The position numbers were made by a program, and so were the translations under genes. 28,549 nucleotides of DNA from SZUA-217 sp964194555 (GTDB lineage Bacteria; Actinomycetota; Acidimicrobiia; Spongiisociales; ZC4RG35), in the NCBI GenBank assembly GCA_964194555.1, contig CAXMMT010000053.1, positions 1 through 28,549 of the forward strand, read 5' to 3'. Under the pieces are notes generated by a model that was not told the origin of the DNA, did not search any database, and saw only the letters and a program-made list of their open reading frames with translations. This document shows positions 16,353 through 22,417 of this stretch, one piece after another (positions within the stretch are counted from its first letter, which is position 1; each line of letters opens with the position of its first letter).

Positions 16353-16801
16353 AGCTCAATCGTGGCGCGGTGTCGAGTGGCGCCACTCTTGGTGGTCCGA
16401 GTCTGAGACTTGAGGGTGTCGATGACAAAGGTGTTCACAGAATCCCCCGACGTGGATGCTGCGTCGGCAACCAGATCCTTGAGATATCCGGGGAGTCTGA
16501 TCGTGATGCGAGCTTCGTCGATGTCACCGTCCGATGGTGGGGGCGTGGGCATTTCTGCTGAGTCATCCACGACGGCCAACTCTGGGTCACCGTCTACGAG
16601 CCGTATGTCCACTCGCTGGGCTGCCAATTGACTGGAGATCTCGGTGGCCGCCATCGCCACAACATCCATGAGAGTCTGACGGATTGCCGGCTGAAGAGCC
16701 GCCATCAATTGGGCCCCTGCGTCGGCGACTTCGGGTCCGGCAACACGGAGTTGTGTCTCCACGGCGTTCTCGAGACCGGCGATGGCTAGAGAGATTTGCA
16801 T
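16349..16801 (-). CDS. Ribbon-helix-helix protein (HicB-antitoxin-like), probable autorepressor
   Basis: This is a 150-residue protein from ATG 16801, which follows GGAAGG (16811-16816) and is one base after a leader ORF stop. A TTG at 16855 would add 18 residues that do not resemble the family. The N-terminal half is helical (MQISLAIAGLENAVETQL). A Pro-rich acidic linker leads to a C-terminal ribbon-helix-helix domain (about residues 97-132: ARITIRLPGYLKDLVADAAS then SVNTFVIDTL), followed by a basic tail. Databases often name such proteins HicB-family antitoxins, but no HicA toxin is present; the partner is the DUF4097 protein. RHH proteins usually bind tandem short repeats, and such an array lies on the promoter of this gene. 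Confidence 0.83.
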   Translation of the reverse strand: MQISLAIAGLENAVETQLRVAGPEVADAGAQLMAALQPAIRQTLMDVVAMAATEISSQLAAQRVDIRLVDGDPELAVVDDSAEMPTPPPSDGDIDEARITIRLPGYLKDLVADAASTSGDSVNTFVIDTLKSQTRTTKSGATRHRATIEL

Positions 16802-16802
16802 T

Positions 16803-16883
16803 TCAGCCAACCTTCCGCGGGTCCTGGCGGATGCGCTGATTGAGGATTGCTTCAACTGAACTCAGTGTGGTTACGAACAACAT
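16803..16883 (-). CDS. 26-codon leader ORF ahead of the RHH gene
   Basis: ATG 16883 follows a perfect AGGAGG (16888-16893), the best ribosome site of the unit. The frame reads MLFVTTLSSVEAILNQ then RIRQDPRKVG and stops at TGA 16803-16805, one base before the RHH ATG. The RHH gene itself has only a distant GGAAGG. The layout fits translational coupling through a short upstream ORF; the peptide may have no function of its own. Confidence 0.5.
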   Translation of the reverse strand: MLFVTTLSSVEAILNQRIRQDPRKVG

Positions 16884-16908
16884 GGTTCCTCCTGGGTGTC
16901 GGTAGTCC

Positions 16909-16971
16909 TGATGACAAGATGATGACAATGTGATGTCATAATGATGTCACTATACCGTCAAGACGATGTCG
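16909..16971. promoter_or_regulatory. Phased operator array: six 8-bp boxes every 11 bp
   Basis: Boxes begin at 16909, 16920, 16931, 16942, 16953 and 16964: TGATGACA, TGATGACA, TGATGTCA, TGATGTCA, TACCGTCA, CGATGTCG. The 11-bp period places all boxes on one face of the helix. They cover the -10 and transcription start of the RHH-DUF4097 promoter, and the array reaches to within two bases of the -35, as an autorepressor operator would. The RHH protein is the obvious candidate ligand. Confidence 0.75.
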
Positions 16972-16978
16972 CTGTCAA
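16949..16978 (-). promoter_or_regulatory. Strong promoter of the RHH-DUF4097 unit
   Basis: On the minus strand, TTGACA (16978-16973) and TATAGT (16954-16949) are separated by 18 bp. The predicted start is near 16942, inside the box array. This is the closest match to the housekeeping consensus that I found in the window. Confidence 0.65.
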
Positions 16979-17020
16979 CCCTTCATTCTCGAGATTGAGG
17001 AAATAGCCCGACAATCGGCG

Positions 17021-17026
17021 TAGTTT
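17021..17026 (+). promoter_or_regulatory. Putative -10 box of folE
   Basis: TAGTTT ends 10 bases before the folE ATG and no Shine-Dalgarno is present. TTGAGG (16995-17000) is 20 bp upstream, a wide spacing. The box array lies about 50 bp farther upstream. Confidence 0.35.
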
Positions 17027-17036
17027 CAATACAACG

Positions 17037-17609
17037 ATGAGAGAAATAGATCACGGGAGAATCGAGAAGGCAGTACGGGAGATCCTCGAGGCGGTAGGGG
17101 AGGATCCGATGCGTGAGGGTCTCATCGAGACCCCCGAGCGAGTGGCCCGTTTCTATTCCGAAGTGTTCAGGGGTCTTAACGAGGACCCGGGCGACGTTGT
17201 CGACGCCTTCTTCGGAGAAGAGCACTATCAGGAGATAGTCATGGTGAAAGAGATTCCTTTCTACTCCATGTGCGAGCACCACCTCGTCCCGTTCCATGGA
17301 GAGGCACACGTCGCCTATCTTCCCGATGGTCGGGTCACCGGGTTGTCCAAGCTCGCACGACTCGTTGACGGGTTTGCCCATCGCCCCCAGATGCAGGAGA
17401 GATTGACTGCCCAGGTGGCGGACTGTCTTCAGGAACGACTCGACCCGCTTGGGGTGCTTGTTGTTATCGAAGCCGAGCATCTCTGCATGTCGATGCGGGG
17501 GGTCAAGAAACCCGGATCAGTCACCGTCACATCCGCCGTGAGGGGGCTCATGCAGACAAATGCGGCAACCCGAGCCGAGGCGATGTCGCTTTTGTTCGGC
17601 ACGAGGTGA
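17037..17609 (+). CDS. folE: GTP cyclohydrolase I
   Basis: This is a 190-residue enzyme that converts GTP to dihydroneopterin triphosphate, the first step of folate synthesis. Zinc ligands are visible: Cys79 and His82 in SMCEHHLVPF and Cys150 in EAEHLCMSMRG. The start motif is preceded by a typical AVREILEAVGEDPMREGLIETPERVARFY stretch (in pieces: EDPMREGL, TPERVARFY). The length is that of a standard homodecameric type IA enzyme. It is the first gene of the plus-strand folate operon. Confidence 0.97.
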   Translation: MREIDHGRIEKAVREILEAVGEDPMREGLIETPERVARFYSEVFRGLNEDPGDVVDAFFGEEHYQEIVMVKEIPFYSMCEHHLVPFHGEAHVAYLPDGRVTGLSKLARLVDGFAHRPQMQERLTAQVADCLQERLDPLGVLVVIEAEHLCMSMRGVKKPGSVTVTSAVRGLMQTNAATRAEAMSLLFGTR

Positions 17610-17613
17610 TCTG

Positions 17614-18453
17614 TTGCCGGTCTCCGCGCGTCGCTGGCGACTGAGGACGACAGAACTGGATCTGTCCCGGGGTGTCTTGATGGGTGTTCTCAACGTGACA
17701 CCGGACTCGTTCTCTGACGGCGGTTTGCACCTGGACCCCGACGACGCCGTCGAACACGGGCTGGCCATGGTGGATCAGGGCGCCGAAATCGTCGATGTCG
17801 GTGGCGAGTCAACCCGGCCAGGCTCAGAGCCCGTCCAAGAACGGGTCGAGTTGGATCGTGTTCTCCCGGTAGTCGAGGGGCTGTCCGCTGAAGGAGTCAC
17901 GGTGAGTATCGATACCTCAAAGCCGATGGTGGCCGAATCAGCCTTTTCCCGAGGTGCCGAAATCCTGAACGACGTAACGGCCTGTCGCGAACCGGGCATG
18001 GCTGAGCTGGTGGCCGAAGTGGGGTGCGGCGTCGTGTTGATGCACATGGCGGGGACGCCTGAAGACATGCATCTCGATCCGACATATGGCGACGTGATCG
18101 CGGAGGTCGAGGAGTTTCTCGTCGAGAGAGTGGAGATGGTGACCGCAGCGGGCGCCGACTCCTCGTCGATTGTGATTGATCCGGGGATCGGGTTCGGCAA
18201 AACGATTGATCACAACTTATCGCTGATCAAGGGCCTGGAGGCGTTGACGCGGCATGCACCGGTCGTCTTGGGAGCCTCCCGCAAGAAGTTCCTGGGGACG
18301 ATCACCGGAGCAACCTCTCCGGTGGATCGAGACCTGGTGACCGCGGTTACCACCACGGTCGGTTTCTTGAACGGCGCCAGGGTATTTCGCGTCCATGATG
18401 TTGCCGGTTCGAGGCAAGCACTGGCTCTGGCTGCCGCTATCGTGGCGGCCTAG
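17614..18453 (+). CDS. folP: Dihydropteroate synthase
   Basis: The enzyme joins p-aminobenzoate to the pterin diphosphate and is the sulfonamide target. Signatures are NVTPDSFSDGG at residues 27-37, GGESTRPGSEPV and DPGIGFGKT, followed by a C-terminal SRKKFLG segment. I chose TTG 17614, which has GAGG (17603-17606) 7 bases ahead and gives 279 residues; an ATG at 17560 would overlap folE by 50 bases and add a non-family tail. The TAG stop overlaps a GTG that opens the following 56-codon frame. Confidence 0.95.
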   Translation: MPVSARRWRLRTTELDLSRGVLMGVLNVTPDSFSDGGLHLDPDDAVEHGLAMVDQGAEIVDVGGESTRPGSEPVQERVELDRVLPVVEGLSAEGVTVSIDTSKPMVAESAFSRGAEILNDVTACREPGMAELVAEVGCGVVLMHMAGTPEDMHLDPTYGDVIAEVEEFLVERVEMVTAAGADSSSIVIDPGIGFGKTIDHNLSLIKGLEALTRHAPVVLGASRKKFLGTITGATSPVDRDLVTAVTTTVGFLNGARVFRVHDVAGSRQALALAAAIVAA

Positions 18454-18616
18454 TGCCCCCCAACGCAAGTACGCTGACGTTTCAACGGACAGATGACCCC
18501 GCTCGCGGCGTCCTCGTCCTCGACGCACCGCACCGGGTGCACCTTCGTACTGCGTCCTGGCGAGGCGACTCCCCTGTCTCGCCGAAACATGCGACCGTAC
18601 TTACGTTGGCGAGCAC
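18453..18616. repeat. Imperfect 21-bp inverted repeat bounding the 56-codon ORF
   Basis: Left arm 18453-18473 and right arm 18596-18616 match at 18 of 21 positions when one is reverse-complemented; the inner part CCAACG(C/T)AAGTACG matches at 13 of 14. About 122 bases separate the arms. It could be a MITE-like insertion or a long-range hairpin. Confidence 0.55.
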
Positions 18617-18623
18617 CCGGTAA
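18453..18623 (+). CDS. 56-residue ORF in the folate operon, unknown
   Basis: GTG 18453 shares a base with the folP stop (TAGTG), and its TAA (18621-18623) shares a base with the next ATG (TAATG). The frame therefore exactly fills the gap between two genes. Pieces of the product are TLTFQRTDDPARGVLVLDAP, HRVHLRTASWRGDSP and KHATVLTLAST. It has no signal peptide or cysteine and I recognise no family. The perfect packing favours a real gene or a frame-separated N-terminal part of the next protein. Its two ends also form an imperfect inverted repeat, so chance preservation inside a small palindromic insertion cannot be ruled out. Confidence 0.5.
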   Translation: MPPNASTLTFQRTDDPARGVLVLDAPHRVHLRTASWRGDSPVSPKHATVLTLASTR

Positions 18624-19114
18624 TGGGACGACTGGTCGCTGGGCTAAAGCCCCGGGGTTTCACCTGGGTCATCAATGATCGCCTTGCCGTGTCAGATCGT
18701 GTTGGTGGATCCGGATTCCAACATCGAAGGGTGCGGCGCGAGGAAGAGATCGCCTGGCTGGTGGAAGAGGCCAGTGTCAACACGATCGTCTCAATGCTTC
18801 CCGGCAACCAGAATCTGGCTGCTTATCGCCAGGCGGGGATCGCCACTTACTCCGTTCCCGTCAGCACCCCGATCGAGGACGACGATGTAGCAAGATTCTT
18901 CGCCACTCTCGACAAGGCTCTCGATCGCGGTCACGCCAGGGTGCTCGTTCATCGAGAGGTCATCGACGACACGATGGGTGGTTTGCTCGGCGGTTATCTC
19001 GTTTCTTCGGAGCTTGTGAGCGATCCGATTCTCGCCCTCGCTGTGATTCAGCAGATTCTGGGTCGAGCGCTCGGCCCCGAGGGCCGATCCCTCATTCCCG
19101 CCGTCGCTTCGTGA
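18623..19114 (+). CDS. Dual-specificity-phosphatase-like protein without the catalytic Cys
   Basis: This is a 163-residue protein starting at ATG 18623. The order of elements resembles small dual-specificity phosphatases: an N-terminal strand with NDRLAVSDR, a segment EEEIAWLVEEASVNTIVSML, then GIATYSVPVSTPIEDDDVARF, and ARVLVHREVIDDTMGGLLGGYLV at the place where active enzymes have VLVHCxxGxxR(S/T)G. Here the nucleophile Cys is Arg and the loop is longer, so phosphatase activity is not expected. The family call is by pattern and is tentative. It is coupled to folB by a GTGA overlap, and it occupies a site where dihydroneopterin triphosphate dephosphorylation would be useful. Confidence 0.55.
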   Translation: MGRLVAGLKPRGFTWVINDRLAVSDRVGGSGFQHRRVRREEEIAWLVEEASVNTIVSMLPGNQNLAAYRQAGIATYSVPVSTPIEDDDVARFFATLDKALDRGHARVLVHREVIDDTMGGLLGGYLVSSELVSDPILALAVIQQILGRALGPEGRSLIPAVAS

Positions 19115-19470
19115 CAGATCGGATAGACCTCACCGGAATCGAGGTTTATGCCAAGCACGGGGTCCTCGAGTCTGAGCAGGAGCGTGCTCAGGTCTTCCGA
19201 ATCGACTTGACGGTGTTTCTCGACCTCACCGGGGCTGGCAAGTCAGACTCGTTGGCGGACACCGTTGATTATGGAGTGATGGCGAACGAAGTCAGAGAGG
19301 TTGTCGGAGGAGAGTCTCATGCCCTGATCGAAAAAGTGGCAGCTCGGATTGCTGAGACAATCCTTGCCCATCCAGAGGTACTGCGGGCCCGGGTCACCAT
19401 TCACAAGCCAGAGGCGCCGATCGATGCTGCTGTCGACGATGTGTCGGTGACCATTGATAGAAGCCGGTGA
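19111..19470 (+). CDS. folB: Dihydroneopterin aldolase
   Basis: This is a 119-residue protein starting at GTG 19111. Family features are the N-terminal IDLTGIEVYAKHGVLESEQ, with a conserved Tyr and His-Gly-Val-x-x-x-Glu around the active site, then DTVDYGVMANEVREVV and the C-terminal VTIHKPEAPI with the conserved Lys-Pro. It cleaves dihydroneopterin to 6-hydroxymethyldihydropterin. The stop overlaps folK by ATGA-like coupling (GTGA, 19467-19470). Confidence 0.96.
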   Translation: MTDRIDLTGIEVYAKHGVLESEQERAQVFRIDLTVFLDLTGAGKSDSLADTVDYGVMANEVREVVGGESHALIEKVAARIAETILAHPEVLRARVTIHKPEAPIDAAVDDVSVTIDRSR

Positions 19471-20420
19471 CCCGGTACGCCATTGGCCTCGGCTCCAATC
19501 TCGGTGATCGCCGCGCCCATCTGCGTTTCGCACTCGAGGGACTTGGCGAGCTCGGAAGTGTCGGCGCCGTTTCCAGCCTGTATGAGTCGGCCCCGGTGGG
19601 CGGTCCGGCACAAGATCCGTTCCTGAATGCAGTGGTCATTGTCGAATCCGATCTCGAACCTCTCGTCTTGCTGGATCGGCTTCAAGAAATCGAAACCCAA
19701 GCCGGTCGGGTGAGAAGGACTCGCTGGGGTCCGAGAACGCTAGATCTCGACATCGTCTCCTCCGACGGAGATATGGTCTCTGAGAAGACCCTCGATATCC
19801 CACACCCAAGGGCGGCCGGGCGCGAGTTTGTGCTTCGCCCTCTCGCCGAGGTGTGGCCGCAAGCCCGTGTGGCGCCCGACACTTTCGCTTCCGAGGCCCT
19901 GAGGACGGTCGACAGCCAGGGGGTGGACCGTTTGACCCGAGTTTGGAGCGGGGATCACCGACCCTGGTTGGGCAGACTGTTTGTCGGGCTTCAATTCGTC
20001 TGGTTTCTAGGGATTGCTGTTGCCATGGCCTCCGACGGGACACTGCCTGAAGGCGCCGAGGACGTCACCCGGCTCGTCGGTGCGATGGTGGCGGTCATCG
20101 GAGGCGCTCTCGCCTTCATTTCCTCGCGGCGTCTCGGGCCTGGTCTCACCGCTCTTCCGGAACCTCGCTCGGATGCCGTGTTGATCGAGACCGGTCCCTA
20201 TGCGCTGGCGAGACACCCGATCTATGGCGGCGTCACATTGTTCATCCTGGGAGCGGCGATGATTGTCGACAGTCTGAGTGGCGTGTTTCTCAGCCTGACC
20301 TTGCTGCCGTTCTTCTATCTGAAATCCGAGTACGAGGAGCGCACACTTCGTATCCGATATGCGGAGTATCGCGCGTACCGCGACCGGGTCACCCGTCGTC
20401 TGATCCCGTTCCTGATTTGA
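19467..20420 (+). CDS. folK: HPPK (FolK) fused to an ICMT/PEMT-like membrane methyltransferase domain
   Basis: This is a single open frame of 317 residues; ordinary FolK has about 160. Residues 1-145 are FolK: GLGSNLGDRR (7-16), SLYESAPVGG, RWGPRTLDLDI (86-96, with the two Mg-binding Asp) and DIPHPRAAGREFVLRPL. It pyrophosphorylates hydroxymethyldihydropterin. From about residue 165 the protein becomes membrane-bound, with segments near 168-187, 202-219 and 253-285. It carries GPYALARHPIYGG (243-255) and EYEERTLRIRYAEYRAYRDRV, the SAM-binding signature of isoprenylcysteine/phospholipid methyltransferase-like proteins. An in-frame TTG at 19932 preceded by AGGGGG could allow separate translation of the second part. 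Confidence 0.85.
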   Translation: MTRYAIGLGSNLGDRRAHLRFALEGLGELGSVGAVSSLYESAPVGGPAQDPFLNAVVIVESDLEPLVLLDRLQEIETQAGRVRRTRWGPRTLDLDIVSSDGDMVSEKTLDIPHPRAAGREFVLRPLAEVWPQARVAPDTFASEALRTVDSQGVDRLTRVWSGDHRPWLGRLFVGLQFVWFLGIAVAMASDGTLPEGAEDVTRLVGAMVAVIGGALAFISSRRLGPGLTALPEPRSDAVLIETGPYALARHPIYGGVTLFILGAAMIVDSLSGVFLSLTLLPFFYLKSEYEERTLRIRYAEYRAYRDRVTRRLIPFLI

Positions 20421-20511
20421 CTTTCGCCTCTATCCAACAGCCGACTGGCCGTGCTACATTCGAAGAATGGTGAATGGCCGCGGCCCGCCGTTGGTACCTC
20501 TGACATAGTGA

Positions 20512-20523
20512 GAACATCTGTTC
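20512..20523. promoter_or_regulatory. LexA-like palindrome GAAC-N4-GTTC
   Basis: GAACATCTGTTC matches the core of the actinobacterial SOS box (GAAC-N4-GTTC) in all 8 fixed positions but not its outer bases. It sits about 20 bases ahead of the next start. Such a core is expected by chance roughly once in two windows of this size, so this is only a candidate. Confidence 0.25.
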
Positions 20524-20543
20524 ACGACAGGAGGAACCGATAA

Positions 20544-20879
20544 ATGGCAAAACGGTCGCGAGAGCATCGCCAGGAAATTCCAGGATACGACGAGAGTCGT
20601 CCTTCGCGCGACGAGCGCAGACAGCAGCACCGAACGGCGCGTCACACCACCAATCAAATGCTGCACATGGCAGACGATCTCGATGATGTCGTCCTTCCCG
20701 AGGCGAAGCGCACCCGTAAACCCGAATCCGGTGCCGTTGAGCATCACGATCCGGAGAAGCGTCGATTCAAGCTATGGAAGACGAAGTTCTGGAAGCGGCG
20801 CGACGACTACCGCGACGAGAAGGCCGCTCTTGACTCACAGTGGCCTGTGATAACTCCGTCCCAACTCCCCGAGGAGTAG
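20544..20879 (+). CDS. Small, highly charged protein of unknown function
   Basis: This is a 111-residue protein starting at ATG 20544, 9 bases after a good AGGAGG (20529-20534). It is rich in Arg, Lys, Glu and Asp, with RSREHRQEIPGYDESRPSRD at the N-terminus and DPEKRRFKLWKTKFWKRRDD farther on. It has no Cys, membrane segment or signal peptide. It is likely soluble, partly disordered and perhaps nucleic-acid- or ribosome-associated, but I recognise no family. The 123-bp region ahead of it separates it from folK and probably holds its promoter. lysS starts 29 bases after its stop, so the two may be co-transcribed. Confidence 0.75.
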   Translation: MAKRSREHRQEIPGYDESRPSRDERRQQHRTARHTTNQMLHMADDLDDVVLPEAKRTRKPESGAVEHHDPEKRRFKLWKTKFWKRRDDYRDEKAALDSQWPVITPSQLPEE

Positions 20880-20908
20880 GGCCACGGTGCCATCATTCGT
20901 CGCACACG

Positions 20909-22405
20909 ATGAATGAGCACCACGACACAACAGAAGATCAGCTGATCGAGGCGCGACGAGCCAAACACGAGGCCGTCCTCGCCGGTGGAGGCTATCCGCA
21001 CCGCTTTGATCGAACCGATCTCGCCGCCGACCTCCACTCCCGTTTCAGCGATCTGGAACCGGCGGTCGTGACTGATGAGCGGGTGTCGGTAGCCGGGAGA
21101 TTGATGCTTCATCGATCATTCGGGAAACTTCAGTTCGGCACCCTCCAGGATGCGAGTGGGACCATCCAGCTGTTCGTCGACCGAAAGTCTGCCGGCCAGG
21201 ATCTCGTTGACGAGTTCGCGACGCTGGACCTCGGCGACTGGATCGGGGTGAGTGGTCTGGTGATGACCACCAAACGAGGGGAGTTGAGCGTGAATGCCGA
21301 TGAGCTGGCACTGCTCCAGAAGTCGCTGCGACCTCTTCCCGACAAGTGGCACGGGTTGGCTGACGTCGAGTTGCGGAGTCGTCGCCGGTACCTGGATCTG
21401 ATGGTCAATCCAGAAGCTCGAAAGGTGGCGATCGCCAGGTCAGAGATCGTGTCAGAGCTACGTGACCAGTTCCACCGACGTGGGTTCATCGAGGTGGAAA
21501 CCCCGATCCTTCTTCACCAGGCGACCGGGGCCATGGCTCGCCCGTTTGTCACCGAGCACAACGCCCTCGATGTCGAGATGTATCTGAGGATCGCCACGGA
21601 GCTCTATCTGAAGAGACTCGTGATCGGTGGTATGGAGAGAGTCTTCGAGATCGGCCGGATCTTCCGGAACGAGGGCATCGACTCCACGCACAATCCCGAA
21701 TTCACCATGCTCGAGGCTTATCAGGCTCTCGCGGACTTCGAGGACATCATGGAGCTCATCGAGGAGGTATTCGTGTCCGTTGCCGAGACGGTAGGCGGGG
21801 GCACCGACACTGTGTACCAGGGAAAAGAGCTGAATCTTGGTGGCCCGTATCGTCGGGCGACGCTCATGGAATTGGTGTCGGAGAAGGTGGGCGTAGAAGT
21901 GAGTCTCGACACCGCGGTCGAATCTTTGAGATCCCATGCCCGCGACTCCGGAGTGGAGTACGAGGACGACTGGAGCGCTGCGAGGCTGGTCACCGAGATC
22001 TACGAAGAAGCGGTTGAGGCCTCGATCTGGGAGCCGACGTTCGTCACGCATCAGCCGATCGAGATGTCACCTCTTTCCCGGAGAAACGCCGAGGATCCTA
22101 GATTGGCAGACCGTTTCGAGCTTGTGATAGCGGGGTCTGAGTACGCCAATGCGTTCAGTGAGCTGAACGACCCCGACGATCAGCGGGCGAGGTTTGAGGC
22201 CCAGGCATTGGCGCGCGAGTCGGGTGACGAGGAAGCTCACCCTCTCGACGAGGACTATCTGCTGGCTCTGGAGTACGGGCTTCCACCCACGGGCGGGTTG
22301 GGTATCGGTGTCGACCGACTCGTGATGCTGCTCACCGACCAGGCGCACATTCGAGAGGTGATCCTCTTTCCCACGCTGCGTCCAGCGAGAGACGAAACTG
22401 AATGA
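20909..22405 (+). CDS. lysS: Lysyl-tRNA synthetase, class II
   Basis: This is a 498-residue protein from ATG 20909 (MNEHHDTTEDQ); longer in-frame extensions do not resemble the family. The N-terminal OB-fold for anticodon binding includes VAGRLMLHRSFGKLQFGTLQ. Class II motifs follow: motif 1 around FIEVETPILL, motif 2 FRNEGIDSTHNPEFTMLE and motif 3 GLGIGVDRLVMLL. The stretch SRRNAEDPRLADRFELVIAG is typical of LysS. The start has no Shine-Dalgarno. It ends 12 bases from the convergent polyprenyl synthase gene. Confidence 0.97.
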   Translation: MNEHHDTTEDQLIEARRAKHEAVLAGGGYPHRFDRTDLAADLHSRFSDLEPAVVTDERVSVAGRLMLHRSFGKLQFGTLQDASGTIQLFVDRKSAGQDLVDEFATLDLGDWIGVSGLVMTTKRGELSVNADELALLQKSLRPLPDKWHGLADVELRSRRRYLDLMVNPEARKVAIARSEIVSELRDQFHRRGFIEVETPILLHQATGAMARPFVTEHNALDVEMYLRIATELYLKRLVIGGMERVFEIGRIFRNEGIDSTHNPEFTMLEAYQALADFEDIMELIEEVFVSVAETVGGGTDTVYQGKELNLGGPYRRATLMELVSEKVGVEVSLDTAVESLRSHARDSGVEYEDDWSAARLVTEIYEEAVEASIWEPTFVTHQPIEMSPLSRRNAEDPRLADRFELVIAGSEYANAFSELNDPDDQRARFEAQALARESGDEEAHPLDEDYLLALEYGLPPTGGLGIGVDRLVMLLTDQAHIREVILFPTLRPARDETE

Positions 22406-22417
22406 GCAGCGGGCCTC

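Noticed and set aside
16349..16855. Complete HicAB toxin-antitoxin system
   Set aside because: Only an RHH protein of HicB-like naming is present; no HicA-like small double-stranded-RNA-binding-fold toxin lies next to it.
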